A DNA stretch of 64,000 bases from positions 248,001-312,000 of the forward strand of contig NC_018335.1 in the NCBI RefSeq assembly GCF_000234665.1. Direction: 5' to 3'. This DNA comes from Leishmania mexicana MHOM/GT/2001/U1103. Its lineage: Eukaryota > Euglenozoa > Kinetoplastea > Trypanosomatida > Trypanosomatidae. The notes beneath the pieces are model-generated. The model saw only the letters and a program-made list of their open reading frames with translations. It was not told where the DNA came from and ran no database searches. Of the stretch, positions 19,416 through 28,547 are shown in pieces. Numbering within the stretch: position 1 is the stretch's first letter; each line of letters opens with the position of its first letter. Made by a program: the position numbers and the translations under genes.

Positions 19416-21759
19416 CGTGCGTGTGCGCGTGTCTTTTTTTTTGTCGCGCGCTCCTCCTGATCTCAGTCCCTAACCCGTATCCGCCACCCCACACGCACGC
19501 ACGCTTGCATTTTTTGGCCTCTCGCACCCATCGGGTGCTGCGCCCGTTTCCTCTTCTTCACCGCCTGCTCACGGTGTTAGCGACTGCACTGTGAGCGGCT
19601 ATAGTGGAGGAGATGCATGGATCTGCTCGGCAATGCGTGCGTTGGTGTGCCTCATCCCCCTCCTCTGTCTCTCCACACGCTTTCTGGAAAGAAGAAAAAA
19701 CAAAGACCACGAAGCCAAAGCCTTGAGAACCCTTTCTGCTCGCCGCCAGGTACGTTGCCAACGCCGCCAGGGGTGTCGATGCGGGCCTCGTGCCTTCATG
19801 TCCACACCCCACACTTCCACTTTTTGTGTCTTCATAGTCAAACGCACGTGTGAGGGACGGCGCCTCGTATTCCGCGCGTTACGTCCTTGTGCACCCGACC
19901 TCTTCTCCGCTGCTCTCTCTCCTCCCTTCCTCCCCTCGCCCTGCACTGCACGGCGCCCTTTCATGTGCAGCGTCGGAGCTCTGCGACGGAACCCATCTCC
20001 CCCCATCGCCGCTTCGCTACTGCAGCACACCTCTCATGTCTTTCCTTTCTGCTGTCGACCCACCCTTCCTCACTCTTCTCTCTCCCGTGCTTCTCTCTGG
20101 CGGACCTTCCGCTTTTCTGTTTCGTAGCGTTGTGTGCGGCTCCTGTGCGCATCCACCACCACCACCGTTAAACTCCCTCCCAGCTTTCCCTAGTCGCTGC
20201 ATCGTCGATTTACTAGACCACCTCTTCCTCGTGCGACAAGTGCTCGGTCTGCGTGTGTGCACGTTCGCGTCCAACTTCAGCGCTGATTCGTAGCGGGTCC
20301 GTGTCTCGTCGCATAGATACAAAAGGATCGACAGAGAAACACGCCAAGTAGGGTGAGGGAAAGGCGCAGAGGCAGCGAGTTCATCCTACCAGTCACCTAT
20401 ACGCATATATACATGTAGGTGCACCCATACACTGGCGAGCTGCTTCAGTATTCATGTAATCTTCCCCCTTCCTTTTGCCTCCTCTCCTGCACGGTTTCAC
20501 TTGGAAAGCAAAACACATACATACACACACCAACTCGCTCATTTTCTCACGCAGAGGCCGCCCACTTCCTTGATTTCCACCAGGAGCACGTTCCGATCTA
20601 CCGATCGCTGCTGCCGTCATCACTGGGGTTGCCGCTTGTTCTTCTTCTGTAGCTGCGACGGCTGCTGCTGCTGCTACTGTTCTCTTACTTTCCTTCTCTC
20701 TGAAGACGCCTCTTTTTGTTGTTGTTGTTCTAGTGTGCTCCCTAATGGTCGTGCTCTCACGGTTGTGCGCGTAGACGTTGCCTCTGTACCGTTCTGCGTC
20801 TTTTCCGCCACTGTGGCTGCCGTGTGGGTCCGCGAGCGTTTCCGTCGCGTAACAGTGACTGTGACCGCGCGTGTATGTGTGTGTGTGTGTGCAGCTCTCT
20901 CTCTCTCTGCTGGTATGGGCGTATTTGCTTACTGCTGTCACCCACTATTTTTCTTGGCTATTGTGTTCCTTATACCGTGATACACGTCTGCCTCTCTCTC
21001 TCTGTACGTGTACGTGTGTGTGTGTGTCTTCCTACGAAACTGCGCGTGCGTCTGTGCCGTTAATCTCGCCGCTGGTGTTCATTGTGTAACATCTTGTTTT
21101 TTTTTTCTCTGTAAAGTTCTCTCTGTCTGTCTGTGTCTGTTCTCTCCCCCCTCCCCTCCCCGTCAGGCTAGTTGTGGAGGCCGTTGTGTGTGCGGGGTGG
21201 TTCGTACGCTTTTTTTTGGAGACCGTGTATAATTCCTTGCGCTCTATCTTCTCATCACAGCAGATCCACACCGTCTACACCCCCTTCCCCCTCCCTCCCC
21301 TCTGTGTCTGTGCACAGACGCAAGCACGAGCAGACACGCAAAGATACACGATCGCACTATATATATATATCGTAAAGGATTCTTCTCTTCCCGATTGGAC
21401 GTCACGTTGTCCGACAGGAGCAACAAGAGGAGAGGGTGAGCGAGAGAGACACGGGAAGGGAGAGCAACATAGGACTTGTGCTCGTGGGCGCTCCTGCGGT
21501 GGCGGCGGCGGCGGACTTGCGGCTGAGCGTCGCACAGCCCTTTTGGATCTCCCGAGATTATCTTTGCTCTTTTCTTTTTCGTTTTGGCCCCCTCTTCTTC
21601 TCCCCCTTTTTTAGTGCTGTTTTTGTTGCCCGTGCGGTGCGTCTGTGCTGTTTGCTTGCACGGGCTTCATCATCAGGGAGGAGCATGAGGACCGTCCACA
21701 CATTACCGCAAACTCTCTCTCCCCACTCTTACGAAGAGTCAAGACAACAAAGCAGGGGC
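19416..21759. other. Spacer between RIC1 and the MAP3K-like gene
   Basis: A CT-rich spacer with (TG)n patches (20872-20890 and 21005-21030) and an (AT)n run at about 21355-21371. The less repetitive island at 19580-19850 follows a good acceptor (AG at 19579-19580) and is open in all three + frames from nearby ATGs (19613, 19617 and 19633). The 19633 frame runs to 20127 (164 codons) with a hydrophobic start (MRALVCLIPLLCLSTRFL) and a basic stretch. I regard it as unproven. Confidence 0.45.
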
Positions 21760-21796
21760 AGCTTCCACTGCTTTACTTCATCCCTGTGCTCTGTAG
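21760..21796 (+). promoter_or_regulatory. Probable SL acceptor for the MAP3K-like gene
   Basis: A CT-rich stretch ends in AG at 21795-21796, leaving a 13-base 5' UTR before the ATG at 21810. Confidence 0.55.
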
Positions 21797-21809
21797 GCCA
21801 TCGTCTCTG

Positions 21810-24800
21810 ATGGACAGCACGCTGGCACAGCTTCCCGCCACGCGGTGGGACCGCCTGATGGCGGTGCTGGAAGAAAACGAGCCCGAGCGAGCGATCGATG
21901 CCCCCAAAATCCTGGAACGGGCCAAGAAGCTGAACTTCTCCGACTTGGAGCTTTTCTACCTACTACTCATGCGCTACCAGGATAAGCAACCAAAGATTTT
22001 GATGGAGGTGGTGAGCCTCTACGCAATGATGAGTACGTGGATGGAGTGGATCGTGCGGGTGCAGCGCTGCCTGGACGCAAAGAAGCGCAATATAGACGCC
22101 AACAGCCCTTCCCATACCGCCACAGGGGGGTCGGTGTTGATGCACAATTCGTCCGACTTCGCCGACTCTGGGCACACGTTCCTGTCCTGCTCCAGTAGCA
22201 ACTGCACGAACACCCCAATTTCTTCAAATCCGGTGTGCAGTTCAGAAAACCGCGGCAATGACTGTGGTAGCCGGTCGGACAGCGCCACCCATGTCGCCCA
22301 CAACCTCGCCTCCTCGGCCGTGCGCGGGTTTCGCGACAAATCGGGTTGCTGCAGCTACTCGACGAGCGTCCACTGGTGTTTTGACCTCGGCTCTGACTGG
22401 AAGTGGGACGGCTCGCTGGACTTTCTGCGCAACGGATGCGTGCTGAGCTGTCTCGTGGCGGAAGCCCTGGACCACTGTGGCAAGTTGGAGGTGCTTCAAG
22501 ACGACCACTGCGTTCACCAAGGGGCGCCGAATCCCATTACCCACGAGATTCTGTACCCCTCGCTGGCGGACATCGACCGTGTCTTTAAGAGCGCAGCCGA
22601 GGACGGAGCAACTGGCGTCGCCAGCGCGAGCAGGTCCTTCGGTACAGTGAACTACCTCTCAACCCTCGACTTTGCACGTGGGCTACAGCTCAGCCGAGGT
22701 GACAAGGTGCAGCCCTCAAAGGCACTGAAACTGATTGAGGAGCAAGGGAAGAACCTTGCAGCGGCTGAGCAGTGGGTGCGGAAGCTGAATAACATGTGCG
22801 AGCGCTTTCTCGGCTGGGAAAAGTCGGCGCACAAGAACCGCGCCTTCTTTGACCTCTGCAACCTTGACAACCTTGTACGCCCGCTCAACTCGGACGACGC
22901 GCGCTTGCTCTACCGCATGCACTGGCTCGCCGTGGCACTTTACCGCGTTGTCAAGGACGCGTCCATAATACCGGCGCCACCGCGCATGAGCTTCATTGTA
23001 TGCCGCGACAGCCTTGGAGGACTGCCGGACGCATCGGTGGAGGACGACGAAATCGGCCTTTTAGTGGCTACCAAGTGCAGCTGTCTCCCCCCCAAAGCGC
23101 GTCTGAACGTGACCATGAAGGACGTCAACACCATGCAGCTGCTTCACCCCGACATGAAGCACGGCCCGCGCATCCTGCCGTGCACCGTAGTCAAAGACGA
23201 GGTATTCGCTTACTTTGAGGAGCACCATACCTTCATCCCGGTTTGGTCGGTCTTCCAGTACTACCTCCAGCACTTCGACGGGCTGAACTGGCGCTTCGAG
23301 ATGAACCGCCAAGAACGGGAGCAAGAGCGACAGGTGCTCGGGACGAACTTCTCAGCCATTCGCCAGGACCTCAGCGCCAGTGATGACTTCACATTCAACT
23401 GTAGCAGTGCGACGTTCGACCTTACAGTGCACAGCTCCACTGTTCAACACGACCGCCAGCGCAGACCACCAGAGCCTCCGAGCAACTCCCAGTGGATGCG
23501 CGGATTGACCACCGCCAAATCCTTTGATTTTTCGACTGACTGCAAGGCGTCCGTCACACTGCCCCCAGAACGTTTTCTCCAGCCAGCGGTACAACCCGGC
23601 ACCGGCGTCGAGATGGGTGTCGGCGTGTCGAAGGTGCGGCCAAACTGCATTGCGATTCCATCCCCTTGCCCTTTCCCGGCATCGGCTACCACGTCAAAGG
23701 TTGCTGGCACTTCTGAGAAACTGAACGCCACCCCAGCTGCTGGAACCGTCATCGCGAACAACACCAACGCCGTCTCATCGAGCACCTGCGGAGTTTCTAC
23801 CACTGCCGTCACCAGCGCGTCATCATCGGGCATCGACGCAGTCCTGAATGCCGTCAAGAGCCCGATTTCAGACTTGTCGATGTCGATGACGGTTGCACGA
23901 CAGGCTACGGCGGCGCGCACGACTGGGGAGCTGGAGACACCGTCGACGCACATTGCATCCGTGTTTCCCCCCAAGCGACCGAGCGAGGTGCTTGACGAGC
24001 CAACAGAGGACACCGAGGCTCTCTCGCGCGAGGTGGCGGTGTGCATGGAGGCAACGACGACGGAGGTTGTGGAGCGTGACCGCATCGTCGACGCTGTCGC
24101 CAGCGATGCGGCAGTGCCGATGATGTCCTGCACCATTTCCTGCTCCCCTAGCTCGCAGGTGATGGTGGCTCAGGAAGCGCACCATCATGGCAGCGTCGAG
24201 GCGCCTGAGGACGACGACGATGCGATCAGCGACGCGACGATGACGGTGATGGGCAGCGAGAGCCACGCGATCATCCGAAACTTCACTGCAGCAGTGGTAC
24301 AGGAGTCGGAGCAGAGCGGCATTTCGATCTTGTCCCACCGCTTCCGCGTAAGCAGCGGCCCCATTGGGAAGGGTGCCTTTGGTGCCGTATACAGGGCTCT
24401 GAATCTGGATACGGGCAGAATCGTGGCGGTGAAGCAGTCGCGCTACTCTTACGATGACAAAACGGCGGACCTCAACTGGCGTGAGTTTCAAATGTTGTCG
24501 ATGCTGCCGCCGCACGCAAACGTCATCACTTTCTACGGTGCGTCGAGGGATGTCGACACGAACCAGCTGCTGCTCGTGATGGAGTACGCCAGCGGCGGCA
24601 GCATTGTGCAGCTGTACCGTTACTTCCGGCCCATTCCAGAGCCGCTCTTCTACCATCACGCCGTTGGCATTGCACGCGGCCTGAAGCACCTGCACGACCA
24701 CAATGTGATCCACGGCGACGTGAAGCCGGAAAATGTGCTGACGCGCTCTGACGGCAGTGTAGCTATCTCCGACTTTGGGTGCAGCAGCTTCTCCTTTGTC

Positions 24801-25202
24801 AGCTCAGACACCGGCAGTCCTTCACTCCAATCCTCCAAGCGAGGGAGCGGTTCCTTGCAGCTATTCGGGACAGCTGCCTACATGGCACCGGAGGTGATCT
24901 TGAATGAGCCACACCTCAAGTCAGATGTGTGGGCCTACGCGTGTACGCTAGTGCAGCTGTGGCTGGGGAAGTCGCCGTGGTCCTATAGTAAGCGCCGCTT
25001 CTCAGTGCTGGATTCTATTCCACTCATGTTCCACATTGCGAATGAGGAGGTGGTGCCCTTCACGACGGAGCAGCTAGAGAGGTCGCCGAGGTGGTTGCAG
25101 TGCATCGCCCGGCGCGCGTTTGAGCGGGACGTCAAGAAGCGCTGCACCATGGCGGAAATCATCAACATCCTGACCGATAACAGCCGAGTGTACCGCTCGT
25201 AG
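21810..25202 (+). CDS. MAP3K-like (STE11-type) non-RD protein kinase, 1130 residues
   Basis: The kinase domain is C-terminal, about residues 845-1125. The Gly loop is GPIGKGAFGAVY (G853, G855). The catalytic Lys is K875 in VAVK, the catalytic loop HGDVKPEN has D970 and N975, DFG is D988-G990 (DFGCSSF) and APE lies in YMAPEVI. The HRD arginine is replaced by Gly, so it is a non-RD kinase. A Ser-rich insertion sits in the activation segment. The residues needed for catalysis are present. The N-terminal 840 residues match no domain I know: a helical start (residues 1-95), a conserved-looking block at about 190-510 (WDGSLDFLRNGCVLSCLVAE, MSFIVCRDSLGGLPDASVED, LHPDMKHGPRILPC), then a disordered Thr/Ser/Val-rich linker at 510-840. 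Substrates are unknown. Confidence 0.88.
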   Translation: MDSTLAQLPATRWDRLMAVLEENEPERAIDAPKILERAKKLNFSDLELFYLLLMRYQDKQPKILMEVVSLYAMMSTWMEWIVRVQRCLDAKKRNIDANSPSHTATGGSVLMHNSSDFADSGHTFLSCSSSNCTNTPISSNPVCSSENRGNDCGSRSDSATHVAHNLASSAVRGFRDKSGCCSYSTSVHWCFDLGSDWKWDGSLDFLRNGCVLSCLVAEALDHCGKLEVLQDDHCVHQGAPNPITHEILYPSLADIDRVFKSAAEDGATGVASASRSFGTVNYLSTLDFARGLQLSRGDKVQPSKALKLIEEQGKNLAAAEQWVRKLNNMCERFLGWEKSAHKNRAFFDLCNLDNLVRPLNSDDARLLYRMHWLAVALYRVVKDASIIPAPPRMSFIVCRDSLGGLPDASVEDDEIGLLVATKCSCLPPKARLNVTMKDVNTMQLLHPDMKHGPRILPCTVVKDEVFAYFEEHHTFIPVWSVFQYYLQHFDGLNWRFEMNRQEREQERQVLGTNFSAIRQDLSASDDFTFNCSSATFDLTVHSSTVQHDRQRRPPEPPSNSQWMRGLTTAKSFDFSTDCKASVTLPPERFLQPAVQPGTGVEMGVGVSKVRPNCIAIPSPCPFPASATTSKVAGTSEKLNATPAAGTVIANNTNAVSSSTCGVSTTAVTSASSSGIDAVLNAVKSPISDLSMSMTVARQATAARTTGELETPSTHIASVFPPKRPSEVLDEPTEDTEALSREVAVCMEATTTEVVERDRIVDAVASDAAVPMMSCTISCSPSSQVMVAQEAHHHGSVEAPEDDDDAISDATMTVMGSESHAIIRNFTAAVVQESEQSGISILSHRFRVSSGPIGKGAFGAVYRALNLDTGRIVAVKQSRYSYDDKTADLNWREFQMLSMLPPHANVITFYGASRDVDTNQLLLVMEYASGGSIVQLYRYFRPIPEPLFYHHAVGIARGLKHLHDHNVIHGDVKPENVLTRSDGSVAISDFGCSSFSFVSSDTGSPSLQSSKRGSGSLQLFGTAAYMAPEVILNEPHLKSDVWAYACTLVQLWLGKSPWSYSKRRFSVLDSIPLMFHIANEEVVPFTTEQLERSPRWLQCIARRAFERDVKKRCTMAEIINILTDNSRVYRS

Positions 25203-25908
25203 GCGACGCCGCAAGCTGTTCACGGATGTGCTCATGCCCCCCCCCCCCCCCACCGTGCTCACTTTGTTTCTACTTCTTCGTTCGTCAACTCTCCTGCGTG
25301 CTCTCGATTCTCTCTGTCCTCGTACGATCTGCGCTATTCTTCTCGTTGCCTCGGGGTTCTCCTGCTCTGTCTCTCTATCTCTCTCTTCCATTGCTCCTTT
25401 TTTTTCGTGTGGGATTTGTCCGCGTTTCACTGTTGCTCGCCTCATCATTTTTCCGCCCCCCTCTGTTGTTCCTGTCTTCTCTGCTTCTGCTGCCCTTTTC
25501 GTACGCGGGTGCCCTTCTCTTCGTGCTCTACCTACCTCCCCCATCTCTCTCTCCCCTTGTGCGTCCGTGTGTCGGCCTTGTCTGTTTCTCGCTCCCCCAG
25601 CCTCATCACAGCCTCCCCTTCCTACACCTCTGCTCTGTATCCTATGTGTATGTGCGTACACGATTGCGTGCGTGCGTGCGTGGGATAGGCTCATGAACGT
25701 ATGTAGCTCTGTATATGTGTATGTGTACCTATATGTGTATGTGCGTGAGTGTGCGGCCATACCTTTCCGACCTTTCTTGCTACTGCTCCTTCTCTCCTCG
25801 CTTCGCTTAACGACTTCCCTTGCCTTCTGTATTTTTGTTCTTGTCGCATCCTCTCTTCACCGCGAAGTCCTCCCTCATTCGTCTGCTCGTCTAGTCGGCG
25901 CTCACTGG
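25203..25908. other. Spacer after the MAP3K-like gene
   Basis: The spacer opens with a run of 15 Cs (25237-25251) and continues CT-rich to about 25630, then (GT)n-like to 25755. The tract at 25775-25894 ends in AGs at 25866-25867 and 25893-25894 and is a good SL acceptor for the short ORF at 25909. Confidence 0.5.
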
Positions 25909-26154
25909 ATGCCCAACGGCAGCGATACACCAAAAATAAAGCACACACTCGCACCCCCCACACACAGCCCCCTCACCTATGAGCCGTTGCAGGAAACGCT
26001 GCGTTACATGGCGGAAACGGAATCTCATAATTCCTCCCCATCGCTCTCTCTCGTTAATCCCACCGCATCCTTGTCGTCACAGGGGAGGGGGCTCGTGACA
26101 CCGAGAGCGAGCGCGTTCGATATTGCCACCTATATATGTGTAAAGTGCCCGTAG
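25909..26154 (+). CDS. Candidate small protein gene, 81 residues
   Basis: An ATG lies 14 bases after an AG (25893-25894) that ends a CT-rich tract, a standard arrangement for a trans-spliced mRNA. The 81-residue product is hydrophilic: a Pro/Thr-rich start, an amphipathic segment YEPLQETLRYMAETES, a Ser-rich middle and a C-terminus ICVKCP with a CxxC. Third positions are about 63% G/C by hand. No family is recognised. There is no membrane segment. The frame is open far upstream, but only through pyrimidine-tract sequence. It may be a real short gene between two long ones, or fortuitous. Confidence 0.4.
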   Translation: MPNGSDTPKIKHTLAPPTHSPLTYEPLQETLRYMAETESHNSSPSLSLVNPTASLSSQGRGLVTPRASAFDIATYICVKCP

Positions 26155-26763
26155 ATCCCCTGCTTGGGTGATGTAGAGTCTCGTAGGAGAAAAGAGTGTT
26201 GCGTAGCCGGCCTTGACATGAGTGCTCCTTCACACACACGTGTGCTATAATGGTGAACTACCGAAAGGCTGCCGCACATGGTGAGCCTTTCCGTGCTGCA
26301 CAGATCTCTACTCGACTTGCCATGCACGCACGCTGTACAGCCCATACGTCGACGCATGATGGATGCTGCATGTGTGCCCCTGCTTGCCTCTCTAATGGTC
26401 GTACGCTGGATCACGGTACTCGTTGCCCTTCTCTCGCTCGTGTGAGCTCTCTTGTGGCCTCCCCTTTTCTGTTCTCAATCACGGAACGCCTTTGTCGAGC
26501 CATTCCCCCCATGCTCCCTTCTTCTTTTCGTTTGTCGGCTCCACTCGCCTGCATGCAGATGTATATATCCTCGAGTAGCGTGTGCCTTCACGCTGCACCT
26601 CCACTTCCTAGTCGCTGCCCCCGCTCTCCCCCCGCCCCACCCGCCCCCCGGCAGTCCGTTGGCTTCTCTTTCTCCTTTTGTGCACCGTCGCGTGCTTCGC
26701 CGCTCACGTCCCGGACCCCGTTTCCTCGTCTCTCTTCTTTTTCCTCTTGTGCACAACGCCCAG
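26155..26763 (+). other. Spacer and SL acceptor region upstream of the SPRY-like gene
   Basis: Sequence at 26155-26420 is of mixed composition with an ATG frame from 26250 that runs into the next gene's leader and is not convincing. Sequence at 26420-26760 is CT-rich and ends in AG at 26762-26763, leaving a 30-base leader before the ATG at 26794. Confidence 0.5.
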
Positions 26764-26793
26764 AGGCAAGGCTGACAGACAAAAAACGAAAAA

Positions 26794-27291
26794 ATGGGGC
26801 TTGACATTCTCGAGATCGACACGACCACTCCCCACCCTGGCGTCACGATTGACGGCACTACCGCGCAGCGCGAGACAAACGGTGGGTGGGTGACGCTGCG
26901 GGCGAAGACGCCGCTGTCGGCCACGAATCATCAGTGGGCCATTCGAATTATTGATCAAGGCGAAGGCGCAGATGGGTCTGGCTTGATGATAGGCCTGCTT
27001 CCCCAGCTCAGCACGCAGCTGGCAAGCGCGACCGGTAGCAAGTACATTTCTGAGCTCGGTGGCTGGTGTCTCTCGCGGGCGGGCGACACCTACGGCGCGT
27101 GGAAGTGCGACCGGTTCCCCTACTCGACGGACTGCGTCGTTGAGTTCGACTGGGACGCCGTGACGGGCACCCTGTGTATGGTGAGCGGGAACAAGAAGGG
27201 CACCGGCCACATCCCCGGCCTCAAAGAGAGCGACGTGCTGTACCCGGCCTTCTCCATGTACTATCTGAACCAGAAGGTGGCGTTTGTGTAG
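26794..27291 (+). CDS. Small SPRY/B30.2-like domain protein, 165 residues
   Basis: The ORF begins with ATG in an A-rich context (aaaATGG) 30 bases after a strong acceptor. The whole protein looks like one SPRY beta-sandwich: HQWAIRIIDQGEGADGSGLMIGL, a middle GWCLSRAGDTYGAWKC, then VVEFDWDAVTGTLCMVSGNK corresponding to the SPRY stretch that describes refractive, packed strands, and the closing LYPAFSMYYLNQKVAFV. SPRY domains bind protein partners and rarely act alone as enzymes. No RING, TRIM or other domain is attached. There is no signal peptide or membrane segment. The fold call is by pattern; the partner and function are unknown. Confidence 0.75.
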   Translation: MGLDILEIDTTTPHPGVTIDGTTAQRETNGGWVTLRAKTPLSATNHQWAIRIIDQGEGADGSGLMIGLLPQLSTQLASATGSKYISELGGWCLSRAGDTYGAWKCDRFPYSTDCVVEFDWDAVTGTLCMVSGNKKGTGHIPGLKESDVLYPAFSMYYLNQKVAFV

Positions 27292-27539
27292 TGACCTATC
27301 GGTGTCGCGTTTAACAAACAGCGTCGCTACTCCTCCCTCGCTCGCTGGATCACCTGCTACCAGTGGCACGGCTGCTGCCGTTTCGGGGGCTGCTGCTCTC
27401 TCTGATTTTGTCCTTGTTGTCTACCTCGCCGTTGTCAGCGTTGAGGGGCGTGGTGCGGCGCGGTGTTTCTTCTCTGCTCTTGTCGGCGTCTGTGTTCACC
27501 TGTTCGTGGCGTGGCCACCTCCCCCTCCTGGGTGCCGCT

Positions 27540-27596
27540 GCCCTTTCGGCCTTCTTTCTTCCTCCTTCCACACAGCGTCTTTGTTTTTTTTTTTAG
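27540..27596 (+). promoter_or_regulatory. Strong SL acceptor inside the SPRY-unknown gene spacer
   Basis: A long CT-rich tract ends in a run of 13 Ts directly followed by AG at 27595-27596. It does not serve the next long gene (whose own acceptor is at 28540), so it marks either an extra transcript or an alternative site. It lies 41 bases before the ATG of a 43-codon ORF. Confidence 0.55.
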
Positions 27597-27637
27597 CTTG
27601 CCGCACTAGCAGCCGCATGCTGACAAGCCAGTGACCA

Positions 27638-27769
27638 ATGGAGGTGAATGCCGCAGAGAAGATACAGGCAACTCGAAGACACACCAACACAAGGGCTGTG
27701 GGGACAGGCTGGTTGGTGTTGGCCCAGCTGAGCACCGCGAACCTTTTCTCCCACTCCTTGTCTGAATAG
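27638..27769 (+). CDS. Candidate microprotein gene, 43 residues
   Basis: This ATG ORF lies 41 bases behind the strong acceptor at 27596, in non-repetitive sequence. The product starts MEVNAAEKIQATRRHTNTRA, which is basic and helical, followed by a short hydrophobic stretch (GWLVLAQL) and a Ser-rich end. That pattern would suit a small membrane-associated or mitochondrial subunit. Third positions are about 70% G/C by hand, as in the genes here. A 5-codon uORF (27617-27634) precedes it. It is too short to assign by eye. Conservation in other Leishmania genomes would decide. Confidence 0.4.
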   Translation: MEVNAAEKIQATRRHTNTRAVGTGWLVLAQLSTANLFSHSLSE

Positions 27770-28429
27770 AGCGCCGAATAACAGGGCTCTCTATGCAAGT
27801 GTCCGTGATTAGCCCACCTGGACGAAACGAACAACGGCAGAAAAAAAATGAAGAAGGAGTCGTGTGGATGTGCCTCCCCCGTGAACGTGTGTGTGTGTGT
27901 GGGAGGGAGAGAGGGAGGGGGGAGGAATTGGCGTGCACGCGCTTAGCTGGCGACGTATCTACCGTCTTTCTTCCTCTTTCCGCTGCGTTCACACTCAGGC
28001 CATGTGATAAGTTAGTTGGCGAAGGCGACTTTAAACCGCCTTGAGCGTGTGTCGCTGTTTGCCACTCGCCGTCAATTTCCGTCTTTCCTCACCTGCGGCT
28101 TTTCCCCTGTGTTGTTTTCGTTGGATCCAGCGTGGTAGTCGTCGCTTCCGGCTGCTTTGGGTGTCGGTTGCGCTCTTCCAGACACTGGCGCCGAGGCATG
28201 CTCCACACCCCTCCCTTTCCCAGCAGCTCCGATTCACAGATACACTGCCACACCCACACACTCGGAGACTGTCGAGAGCACGTAGGAGCTGCCGTTGCCT
28301 TCCGCTGGCGAATTTTCAAACGCCGCTCCCCTTTCCGACCCTCATCACGCCCTCCGCGTTTCGGTTTGCGGTGTGGCATCGCCATCGGTGGGCAGCTCTG
28401 AAGCCAGTACGTTGGATGCGCAGCTTGCG
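27770..28429. other. Spacer before the 28548 gene
   Basis: This is mixed sequence with a (GT)n patch at about 27887-27902 followed by a G/A-rich stretch to 27925, and CT-rich stretches after 28070. I see no supported ORF or RNA. Confidence 0.45.
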
Positions 28430-28540
28430 CCTTCCCCAACTCTCTTTCTCGCCCGACCCTTTTTTCACTCCTTGACCCTCTGTACCCTCCCTTTCCGCGT
28501 CTGTGTGCGCGCGCGCATGCGTGGGACTGGACGCGATAAG
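28430..28540 (+). promoter_or_regulatory. SL acceptor that fixes the start of the 1150-residue gene
   Basis: The tract from about 28437 contains no AG until 28539-28540, which lies 7 bases before the ATG at 28548. ATGs upstream of the AG (for example 28516) would be removed from the mRNA, so 28548 is the supported start. Confidence 0.65.
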
Positions 28541-28547
28541 CTCCGCC

